This document shows, piece after piece, positions 8,400 to 14,452 of a DNA stretch of 64,000 bases (position 1 is the first letter of the stretch; every line of letters starts with the position of its first letter). Source of the stretch: Acidobacteriota bacterium (GTDB taxonomy: Bacteria > Acidobacteriota > Blastocatellia > Pyrinomonadales > Pyrinomonadaceae); assembly GCA_019639175.1 (NCBI GenBank), contig JAHBSK010000012.1:50519-114518 (forward strand), given 5' to 3'. A model generated the notes under the pieces. The model did no database searches. It was given only the letters and a program-made list of their open reading frames with translations, and was not told the DNA's origin. The translations under genes and the position numbers were made by a program.

Positions 8400-9560
8400 A
8401 TGTCAGAGCCAAAACAAGCAAAAATAAGACCGGATATTCGTGCGATAACGCGGCTGGTTCCGCCGTCGGGCAATTTGGTGCAGGGACAGTCTGAACTGCC
8501 GATAGATGCGCGGTTGGCGGCTGAGGCGGCGGCGATAATTGCGGCGAGCCAGAACCATTACGGCGGCAGCGAGGGCGATGCGAACCTGCGAAAAGCGGTC
8601 GCCGAAAAGATCGCAAAATACAACGGCATCGCTCTGGACGTTGACGCGCGGCCTTTTGAACTGATGATAACGAACGGAGGCACGGGAGCCTTGATCGGCA
8701 TAACGCAGGCGTATCTTCGCGGAAGGTCGGCGTTGGTCTTTGAGCCGTATTATCCTTATCATCGCCGCATCCTGGAAGAATTTGGCGGCAAGACCGAGGC
8801 TTTTGAGCTTGACGAGAATTTGACGTTTGAAAAAGACGCTCTGCTCGCCCGCTGTAAGGAATTGAAGGACCGTGCGGAGTTTCCGCTTCGTGCGATCATC
8901 GTCTGTTCGCCCGCGAATCCAAGCGGCAAGGTACTTTCACAAACGGAACTCGAAGCCATCGCCGATGTCGCAAAGGAACTCGATCTGCTCGTCATTTCGG
9001 ACGAGGTTTACGAGCATTACGTCACCGGCGAAAATCCGCATACGCCCATCGCCTCGCTGCCCGATATGCTCGAACGGACGATCACCGTCAATTCGTTCTC
9101 AAAATCTTGGAACATCTCCGGCTGGCGGCTCGGTTATGCATACGGCAAAGGCGAACTCATCGCACCGATAAACAACGCCGCGAACGTCATCTATGTTTGC
9201 CCCGTGACGCCTCTGCAGGCGGCATTGGCAAAAGTGCTGATGGCGGACGACGATTATTACACACGCCTCCGCGATAAATTTGACACCAAACGCATCGCCT
9301 TTAGCGAAGGCCTGAAAGAGCTTGGCTTCGACATCTACAATTCCGGCTCCGCGTTCTATATCTGGGCGCGGATCCCCGAACGCTTTGACGACGCCATCGC
9401 TTTTAACGAAATGCTGATGCGCGACGCAGGCGTCGGCATGACACCCGGCTCCGCCTTTGCCGACAGCGACACATGGGACGCCCACGTCCGCATATGCATT
9501 GCAAGAGAAGACACGATCCTCGAAGGTGCGATGGAGAAACTGAAAAGCGTCTTGGCCTGA
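8400..9560 (+). CDS. PLP-dependent class I/II aminotransferase
   Basis: A 386-residue fold-type I aminotransferase. The PLP-binding lysine is Lys235 in VNSFSKSWNISGWRLGY, and other family marks are TNGGTGALIG (PLP phosphate loop), CSPANPSGKVLS (Asn of NPSG), ISDEVYEHYV (Asp of the SDEVY block) and the terminal VRICIA arginine. It transfers amino groups between an amino acid and a 2-oxo acid in the cytosol; the donor (aspartate, aromatic or other) is not decidable here. It starts at ATG 8400, 35 bases before the next gene begins after its end, but it shows no functional link to it. Confidence 0.88.
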   Translation: MSEPKQAKIRPDIRAITRLVPPSGNLVQGQSELPIDARLAAEAAAIIAASQNHYGGSEGDANLRKAVAEKIAKYNGIALDVDARPFELMITNGGTGALIGITQAYLRGRSALVFEPYYPYHRRILEEFGGKTEAFELDENLTFEKDALLARCKELKDRAEFPLRAIIVCSPANPSGKVLSQTELEAIADVAKELDLLVISDEVYEHYVTGENPHTPIASLPDMLERTITVNSFSKSWNISGWRLGYAYGKGELIAPINNAANVIYVCPVTPLQAALAKVLMADDDYYTRLRDKFDTKRIAFSEGLKELGFDIYNSGSAFYIWARIPERFDDAIAFNEMLMRDAGVGMTPGSAFADSDTWDAHVRICIAREDTILEGAMEKLKSVLA

Positions 9561-9595
9561 CAAAAAAATGGTAAAATAGTGACTGAGGTGATGTT

Positions 9596-9925
9596 ATGAT
9601 CCGAACAACCGAAGAACTTACAAATGAAGAACGCGAAAGGCTGAGGCGTCGTGAAAAAGCAAATGCCGAAGGCCGACTTTCATGGCATGACGGATCAACT
9701 CCTCAAGAGCAAGCAGCGATGATCGAGCGTTTCAGGAAAGCCCAAAAGTGGGTCCATGAGCACAAGGAGCAGTACGACGGGCAGTTTGTTTGTTTATACG
9801 GCGACCGGCTGATCTCTCACGGAACTGATGGAAAAGCAGTTTATCGGGAAGCTAAGGAAAAGGGCATCAAGACACCTTTCATTACAAGAGTGAAAGCAAA
9901 TGAACTCCCTTTCGGCGGTTGGTAA
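9596..9925 (+). CDS. DUF5678-like small protein, first gene of a two-gene module
   Basis: A 109-residue protein. Residues 1-45 are a charged helix (EELTNEERERLRRREKANAE). Residues about 52-109 form a compact segment: WVHEHKEQYDGQFVCLYGDR, LISHGTDGKAVYREAKEKGI, then a conserved-looking terminal ELPFGGW. The pattern 'Y.GQ.V.L..D.LI..G.....' is typical of the DUF5678 family of unknown function. Its stop TAA (9923-9925) shares a base with the ATG of the retropepsin-like gene, so translation is coupled. A paralogous module with the same gene order is at 50959-51743, whose first protein also ends in GGW. ATG 9596 has GAGGTG upstream as ribosome site. Confidence 0.7.
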   Translation: MIRTTEELTNEERERLRRREKANAEGRLSWHDGSTPQEQAAMIERFRKAQKWVHEHKEQYDGQFVCLYGDRLISHGTDGKAVYREAKEKGIKTPFITRVKANELPFGGW

Positions 9926-10332
9926 TGAGCGAATCAATTGAGTTTGACGAATCATACTACTACAGCCTTTTTGAAACAGGCATCTCAATACCTGTTGTCA
10001 TCATGTATGGAACCGAGACCGAAGAACTTTTGGCCAAAGTAGATACCGGAGCAGATCACTGTATCTTCGAAAGGCACTTCGGCGAATCACTTGGTTTGGA
10101 GATCGAAACCGGAATTTCCATAATGATAGGAACCGCCACCGGTTCATTTCGGGCATTTGGCCACGAGGTGACGTTAAGTTTTCTAGGTATTGAAACCGTA
10201 TCGACAGTGTATTTTGCCGAATCGGATTACTTTGACCGCAATGTTCTGGGCCGCACCGGCTGGCTTGACCGCGTAAAGCTCGGCCTTATAGAGCAGGAAG
10301 GAAAGCTGTTTCTGAGTGAATACAGGCAATAG
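9925..10332 (+). CDS. Retropepsin-like aspartic protease domain protein
   Basis: A 135-residue single-domain protein. I start at ATG 9925, overlapping the previous stop by one base (TAATG). Residues 35-50, LLAKVDTGADHCIF, contain the Asp40-Thr-Gly triad of pepsin-fold proteases followed by 'A..C.F'. The C-terminal NVLGRTGWLDRVKLGL matches the second conserved loop (LGR.GWLD) of bacterial retropepsin-like proteins. At this size it would have to dimerise to build a two-Asp active site, as viral retropepsins do. No signal peptide or membrane segment, so cytosolic. Partner is the DUF5678-like protein encoded just upstream. The target is unknown. Confidence 0.72.
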   Translation: MSESIEFDESYYYSLFETGISIPVVIMYGTETEELLAKVDTGADHCIFERHFGESLGLEIETGISIMIGTATGSFRAFGHEVTLSFLGIETVSTVYFAESDYFDRNVLGRTGWLDRVKLGLIEQEGKLFLSEYRQ

Positions 10333-10383
10333 TCGATATTTTGCTTCATTGCCCGAAAGAGACCCCTACTTTTAAAAAGCTCA

Positions 10384-10572
10384 ATGTACCGTCGTTCAAA
10401 ATTTCTTGAGGTCCTTATCGCCATCCGGCAAGAGATGGCGCGAGAGGCCGATTATGACGTTGACCTGTTTGCGGAGATGGTGCGTTCGGGCCGCTGGACC
10501 GAACCCGGCAAGGGTTATGACATCAAACCGGATGAGAGCAGCGAAGGCGGGCGAACGAAGAAAGGCAAGTGA
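10384..10572 (+). CDS. Small hypothetical protein (62 residues)
   Basis: A helical, charged small protein: KFLEVLIAIRQEMAREADYDVDLFAEMVRSG, then a polar tail ending GGRTKKGK. Short proteins with 'IR.E...E..YD...L...' are common beside toxin-antitoxin and mobile-element genes and are often uncharacterised. It lies 51 bases after the retropepsin-like gene, with only a weak ribosome site. I do not recognise a family and give no function. It could be the third member of the module, in the position that a Y1-transposase-like gene occupies in the second copy. Confidence 0.45.
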   Translation: MYRRSKFLEVLIAIRQEMAREADYDVDLFAEMVRSGRWTEPGKGYDIKPDESSEGGRTKKGK

Positions 10573-10799
10573 TACGTATCGGCAACTACAATGCGGTTGG
10601 CCGAAGAGCCTGCATTCCTTTGCAGAGCGGGAAGGAAGTGCGGCCGGTGCGATGCAGCTATATGCGCCCGTCGGAGCGATGCCCTTACTTCGTGCGGCTT
10701 CTGCAACGTCGTCCGGTTGCCAAATTTTTCGGGAATTGTTCTAATAAAGCACACCAAAGCAGGCCGTGAGTGCGGCTGCGTTTCGGCCACCCGTCAACA

Positions 10800-11372
10800 A
10801 TGTACAGGTATATCGTCTCTTGTCTGCTGATAGCGGCGGTTGTCGGTGCCTCCGGCAGCTATTTTTTCCGTGATTATTGGGAGCATCGTTTTGACGATGT
10901 TATCTCACAGCAGGCGCGCATCTACCGCATTGACGAAAAGCTGGTCTGGAGTCTTATTTACGAAGAGACGTGGTTTCGTTCCGGTGCGATAGGCGACGCC
11001 GACGAGGTCGGTTTAATGCAGGTAACGCCGCTTGTTGCCCGCGAATGGGCAAAGGAAACCGGCTTGAGCGAATTTGAACGCCAATCGAACGAAGATGTCG
11101 TTGGCCTGCTCAGCGATCCGACGCGAAACATACAGATCGGATGCTGGTATTACGAAAAGCTCCGCGAACGCTATCGCGGACGCCTCGCCGAAACGGCGAT
11201 GACACTTGCCGCGTATAATGCCGGCCCAAGCCGCGTCGAGGAATGGACAAAGGATGCGGATGCATCGACAATGTCCGAAGCCGAATTTATCGACCGCATC
11301 GGAATTTCATCGACAAAGGCGTACGTTTCTTCAATTCTCACGCGCTACCGCGCAAATGGCACCGGCAAATAA
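10800..11372 (+). CDS. Membrane-anchored lytic transglycosylase (Slt family, small)
   Basis: A 190-residue peptidoglycan lytic transglycosylase. I start at ATG 10800, which gives a membrane anchor at once (YRYIVSCLLIAAVVGASGSY). The catalytic domain shows SLIYEETWFRSGAIG with the candidate catalytic Glu56, GLMQVTP, then LAAYNAGPSRVEEW, the three standard blocks of the Slt/MltC fold. It cleaves the MurNAc-GlcNAc bond to give anhydro-muropeptides, acting on the periplasmic side. The 227 bases upstream (10573-10799) hold no gene but several small GC-rich palindromes. Confidence 0.85.
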   Translation: MYRYIVSCLLIAAVVGASGSYFFRDYWEHRFDDVISQQARIYRIDEKLVWSLIYEETWFRSGAIGDADEVGLMQVTPLVAREWAKETGLSEFERQSNEDVVGLLSDPTRNIQIGCWYYEKLRERYRGRLAETAMTLAAYNAGPSRVEEWTKDADASTMSEAEFIDRIGISSTKAYVSSILTRYRANGTGK

Positions 11373-11405
11373 CGCTCCCTTTGGATTAAATACAAACTAA
11401 ATATA

Positions 11406-11439
11406 AGCTGAAAGCTGTCGGCTGATAGCTGAAGGCTGT
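11406..11439. repeat. Short 'agctg' word repeat
   Basis: Direct near-repeats AGCTGAAAGCTG, GGCTGATAGCTG and AAGGCTG lie in a row in the 136-base gap between the transglycosylase and the amidohydrolase. AGCT is self-complementary, so RNA from either strand could form small hairpins. Confidence 0.4.
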
Positions 11440-11508
11440 TTTTTACATCTTTAACTCAGCATCGCCGATCTTAATTAAAGCGATCAAACCGCCCGGTCGA
11501 TCTTCCGT

Positions 11509-12789
11509 ATGATGAAACTGTTCACCGCCAAATTTGTCCTGCCTGTTTCTGCCGAGCCGATACAGAACGGCGCGGTCCTTATCGAAGGCGACAAGATAAA
11601 AGCTGTCGGCGCTTTTGACGATCTTGCTGTCAAATTTCCGAGTGCCGAAACGCACGACATGGGAAACGCCGCTGTCCTGCCGGGTTTCGTCAACTGCCAC
11701 TCGCATCTGGAAATAACCGGAATGCGAGGTGCGTTGGACAGCGTCGAACCCGATTTTCGTTTGTGGCTGTTAAAGCTCAACGCCCTGCGGTCGGAGATGA
11801 GCGACAAACAGATCGAAGCTGCGGCGTTGGCAGGCGCCCGCGAAGGGGCTGCTGCTGGTGTCACATGTTTCGGCGACATCGGGCGATACGGGCGCGCGGG
11901 CCTGAATGCGTTGAAAGAAGCAGGGCTTCGCGGCATCCTGTTTCAGGAGACGGATTTTTCACCGGATAACCGGACAGCCGATGATGATTTTTTACTTCTC
12001 ACGGCAAAATTTGAAGATCTTTTGGCTGACGCGACCGATCTTGTCAGCGTCGGGCTGTCGCCGCATTCGCCCTACACTGTCGGTTCGCGTTTGTTTGAGC
12101 TGATAGCGCAGTTTGCGATCATCAACCGTCTGCCGCTGACAATTCACGCGGCGGAATCGGCCAACGAGATCGAGCTTCTGGAAAAAGGCACCGGATTTTT
12201 CACCGAGGTCTATGAAAAATATGATGTGGAATGGCAAAGCCCTTTGTGTTCGCCGGTGGAATATCTTGATCGTATGGGCGTGTTGTCCGCAAAGCCGCTT
12301 TTGGCACATTGCGTTAGGGTTTCTGAAAGCGATATAGAACGCATCGCCGCCAGCGGAGCAAGGATAGCTCATTGCCCGCGTTCAAATGCAAAGCTCGGAC
12401 ACGGCTGGGCGCCGTTTGAGAAATTTCTTGATGCGGGGATCGCCGTCGGCCTCGGCAGCGATTCGGTCGCCAGCAACAATATCTGCGATATTTTAGGCGA
12501 AGCGGCATTGGCCGCTTTTGCCGCCCGAAACCGGCACGACAGCCAGCGATTTATCACCGCGAGTGACGTTCTTCGTGCCGCCACGCTCGGCGGAGCCGAA
12601 GCCCTTGACCTTGAAGACAAGATCGGCACGCTCGAAGCCGGAAAACTTGCCGACATGACAGTCATCTCGCTTGACGACCCCGCACAGCAGCCCGTAACTG
12701 ATGTCGAAGCCGCTCTTGTTTTTTCTTCAAGCGCGCGTGATGTTCTGTTGACAATGGTAAACGGCAGCGTTGTTTATCAGGCCTATTGA
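11509..12789 (+). CDS. Amidohydrolase-family deaminase (aminodeoxyfutalosine/SAH deaminase-like)
   Basis: A 426-residue TIM-barrel metal hydrolase. Metal-binding marks are visible: GFVNCHSHLE (HxH at about residue 65), HAAESANEIELL (His of strand 5), LLAHCVRV (His of strand 6) and GLGSDSVASNN (Asp of strand 8). The overall pattern is that of the TrzA/ATZ-like subfamily, whose bacterial members deaminate S-adenosylhomocysteine, 5'-methylthioadenosine or 6-amino-6-deoxyfutalosine (menaquinone route). No other futalosine-pathway gene is in the window, so the substrate stays open. The product is cytosolic. A second in-frame ATG at 11512 is an equally possible start. Confidence 0.8.
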   Translation: MMKLFTAKFVLPVSAEPIQNGAVLIEGDKIKAVGAFDDLAVKFPSAETHDMGNAAVLPGFVNCHSHLEITGMRGALDSVEPDFRLWLLKLNALRSEMSDKQIEAAALAGAREGAAAGVTCFGDIGRYGRAGLNALKEAGLRGILFQETDFSPDNRTADDDFLLLTAKFEDLLADATDLVSVGLSPHSPYTVGSRLFELIAQFAIINRLPLTIHAAESANEIELLEKGTGFFTEVYEKYDVEWQSPLCSPVEYLDRMGVLSAKPLLAHCVRVSESDIERIAASGARIAHCPRSNAKLGHGWAPFEKFLDAGIAVGLGSDSVASNNICDILGEAALAAFAARNRHDSQRFITASDVLRAATLGGAEALDLEDKIGTLEAGKLADMTVISLDDPAQQPVTDVEAALVFSSSARDVLLTMVNGSVVYQAY

Positions 12790-12814
12790 CAGACAGATCA
12801 GAGGAACATAAAGA

Positions 12815-13720
12815 CTAATTCACCTCAGGCAGCGACAGTTTCAGGGTTTGCAGCAGATCATCGGCTGCCCATCTGTTGCCGGGCATCATTTTATAGACCT
12901 TTCCGGTCGGGCCGATAACGGCGGTGACAAGGTTGTGATTTATCTCTGCCTTGTTCTGTTCATTGACGGAGTATTTCAGGTTAAAGAAATCGGCGACCTC
13001 GCGGGTTTCTTTTTCCCCGCCGACGGCGAGCTGCCAGATGGTGAAATCAGGTTCGTCTGGATTGCCCAGATAGCCGATGCCGTATTCGCGGAGCTTTGCG
13101 GGCGAATCGCGTTCGGGGTCGAACGAAATGCTCAAAAGCCTGACCTTGTCTTTAAGCTCCGCGTCCTCGGCGAGCTTCATCGCAACGTCGCTGAATTGCC
13201 GCGACATCTTGATACAGGCGTCCGGCAAAGGGCATTCGCGATAGATGAACGTTATCGCCAACGCCTTTCCCTTAAAATCGGTGAGCTTTATTTTTTTGCC
13301 GTCCTGATTTGTGAAGCTGATCGGCGGAACGTCCTTTCCGGTCACGTCGGGAACGGCGGGCGGCGGTGCCGGATCGTCAGGATTTGGTGCGGCGACTATC
13401 GCCACTTTCTCAAGCCAATACGGTTCATCGGCGGTGTTATCAACAACCAGCGTGGCATGTATCTCAACACCCGGTTTCAGATCGTCCCAAACCCAGTCTT
13501 CTTTTACGGGAAAGCTCATCGTCATCCTCGGCATAAAACCGGGAATTTCCTCATGATCGACCTCAGCCTTTTTTGCAGCCCGGTCAACCGATATGACCTT
13601 TCCCCGCAGGTCATACCGCTTCAGCCCCGCACCGTCTGACTGAGGATGATGATCCCCCGCCGGCTGCCCGCACGACGAGATGAACAGAACACAAGACAAT
13701 ATAAAGAGCAAATAACGCAT
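12815..13720 (-). CDS. CusF-like/SCO1-like copper chaperone fusion lipoprotein
   Basis: A 301-residue lipoprotein (lipobox cysteine in FISSCGQ, about residue 17). Residues about 38-110 are a CusF/PF11604-like copper-binding domain: RGKVISVDRAAKKAEVDHEEIPGFMPRMTMSF is its usual core, with His and Met ligands. Residues about 125-300 are a SCO1/SenC thioredoxin-fold domain with TFIYRECPLPDACIKMS (two cysteines, spaced CX5C as in the CPLPDxC subgroup) and the conserved His in INHNLVTAVI. SCO proteins deliver copper to the CuA site of cytochrome oxidase at the outer face of the inner membrane. No oxidase genes are adjacent. It converges with the amidohydrolase gene, with 25 bases between stops. 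Confidence 0.85.
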   Translation of the reverse strand: MRYLLFILSCVLFISSCGQPAGDHHPQSDGAGLKRYDLRGKVISVDRAAKKAEVDHEEIPGFMPRMTMSFPVKEDWVWDDLKPGVEIHATLVVDNTADEPYWLEKVAIVAAPNPDDPAPPPAVPDVTGKDVPPISFTNQDGKKIKLTDFKGKALAITFIYRECPLPDACIKMSRQFSDVAMKLAEDAELKDKVRLLSISFDPERDSPAKLREYGIGYLGNPDEPDFTIWQLAVGGEKETREVADFFNLKYSVNEQNKAEINHNLVTAVIGPTGKVYKMMPGNRWAADDLLQTLKLSLPEVN

Positions 13721-13920
13721 AAGAATACCTAAACAACTATCTTCAACTTACCAAAACCCCCATCCTCCGCCAACCCCACAAGCCTGCAACTTGCCCGAAT
13801 ACAATTAACCCCGCAAAGAAATATTGTGCAGAGAAGACAGAATTGCACGGACTGATCTTGATATTTTCAGCGACCATTTTCTTGATTATTTTTGTAAGGA
13901 GATGAGATAAAGATCAGCAA

Positions 13921-14029
13921 ATAAAAATGCCCGGGAGTTTCCTCGCGGGCGGGGTTTACCGTAAAACGGTTATCCTACGAAATAACTTCTTGTTATAAGA
14001 AGCAACGTATTCTCTTATCTACTAAACTC
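13921..14029 (-). ncRNA. tracrRNA candidate 1 (upstream of the broken cas9)
   Basis: Minus-strand RNA of about 109 nt. Its 5' part, from AGTTTAGTAGATAAGAGAAT onward, is complementary to the array repeat over 20 positions with one G-U pair. After a bulge, CTTATAAC pairs with the repeat 5' end GTTGTGAG, with two G-U pairs. This is the usual upper stem-bulge-lower stem of a crRNA:tracrRNA duplex. Downstream there is a hairpin ACCGT-TTT-ACGGT and then a terminator hairpin (GCCCG ... CGGGC) followed by ATTTTTAT. A promoter-like sequence lies directly upstream (14036-14063). The body differs from candidate 2 after the shared anti-repeat and lower stem. Confidence 0.75.
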
Positions 14030-14035
14030 AGATAT

Positions 14036-14063
14036 GTTATATTAATCGCACCCTGTTTTTCAA
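14036..14063 (-). promoter_or_regulatory. Sigma70-like promoter of tracrRNA candidate 1
   Basis: On the minus strand: -35 TTGAAA (14058-14063), a 16-base spacer and -10 TATAAC (14036-14041). Transcription would start near 14029, exactly before the anti-repeat. Confidence 0.6.
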
Positions 14064-14095
14064 GTGGAAAATTCAAACTCCCGGAGGTTCTCCTA

Positions 14096-14320
14096 GTGTG
14101 CTTTAAAAATATTCTTGGCCTTGACCTTGGCGTGACTTCTATCGGATGGGCCTTGATAAGATTTGGATGTGATGAAAATGGGAAGATACTGCGTGACGAA
14201 GACGGCCTGATACTTAACGCCGAGATCATTGCAATAGGCGTCCGCATCTTCCCCAGCAATTATCGAAAAAATTGTAGGAACTCACACCACAATAAAAGCC
14301 CTGGCTTTCGCGAGGGCTAA
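14096..14320 (+). pseudogene. cas9 remnant: N-terminal RuvC-I fragment, frameshifted and truncated
   Basis: A 74-codon frame starting at GTG 14096, with GGAGGT 7 bases upstream. Residues 6-19, ILGLDLGVTSIGWA, are a full RuvC-I motif with the catalytic Asp at residue 10. Residues 43-53 (EIIAIGVRIFP) align with EIVATGVRIFP of the intact Cas9 at 14453. An extra base in the CCCC run at 14251-14254 breaks the frame: removing one C restores FPAIIEK, matching FPATTEG of the intact copy. Beyond about 14270 no Cas9 similarity remains, and the sequence becomes the terminator of tracrRNA candidate 2. The bridge helix, HNH and all else are missing. It is not a recent copy of the intact gene: an insert (about residues 27-39) and many changes point to a different Cas9 lineage. 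Confidence 0.8.
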
Positions 14321-14402
14321 GGTTCCTTTCGGATTTCCTACGTCTAGCTTTTTACAACTAGCTTGTTATAAGAAGCGGCGTATTCTCTTATCTACTAAAC
14401 GA
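14291..14402 (-). ncRNA. tracrRNA candidate 2 (upstream of the intact cas9)
   Basis: Minus-strand RNA of about 112 nt. The anti-repeat GTTTAGTAGATAAGAGAAT and the lower-stem strand CTTATAAC are the same as in candidate 1; the bulge differs at two bases (ACGCCGC against ACGTTGC). The 3' body differs: a hairpin CTAGTT-GTAAAA-AGCTAG, then GGAAATCCGAAAGGAACC, then a terminator hairpin GCCCT...AGGGC followed by TTTTATT (minus strand; 14291-14317). Its terminator overlaps the end of the cas9 remnant on the other strand. Being next to the intact cas9, this is the likelier functional partner of that enzyme. Confidence 0.8.
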
Positions 14403-14408
14403 AGTGAT

Positions 14409-14435
14409 TTTATATTTCCAAAAATCTAAAATCAA
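14409..14435 (-). promoter_or_regulatory. Promoter-like sequence of tracrRNA candidate 2
   Basis: On the minus strand: -35 TTGATT (14430-14435), a 15-base spacer and -10 TATAAA (14409-14414). The start would be near 14402, just before the anti-repeat. It lies inside the 50-base gap upstream of cas9, so it overlaps the cas9 leader, including its ribosome site AGGAG at 14439-14443. Confidence 0.5.
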
Positions 14436-14452
14436 GTTAGGAGTTAAATCTT

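Noticed and set aside
13921..14402. Plus-strand transcription of the two tracrRNA-like units
   Set aside because: Read on the plus strand, the units have no terminator after the anti-repeat and would run into cas9. On the minus strand each has a promoter, an anti-repeat at the 5' end and a terminator with a T-run, which is the standard order.
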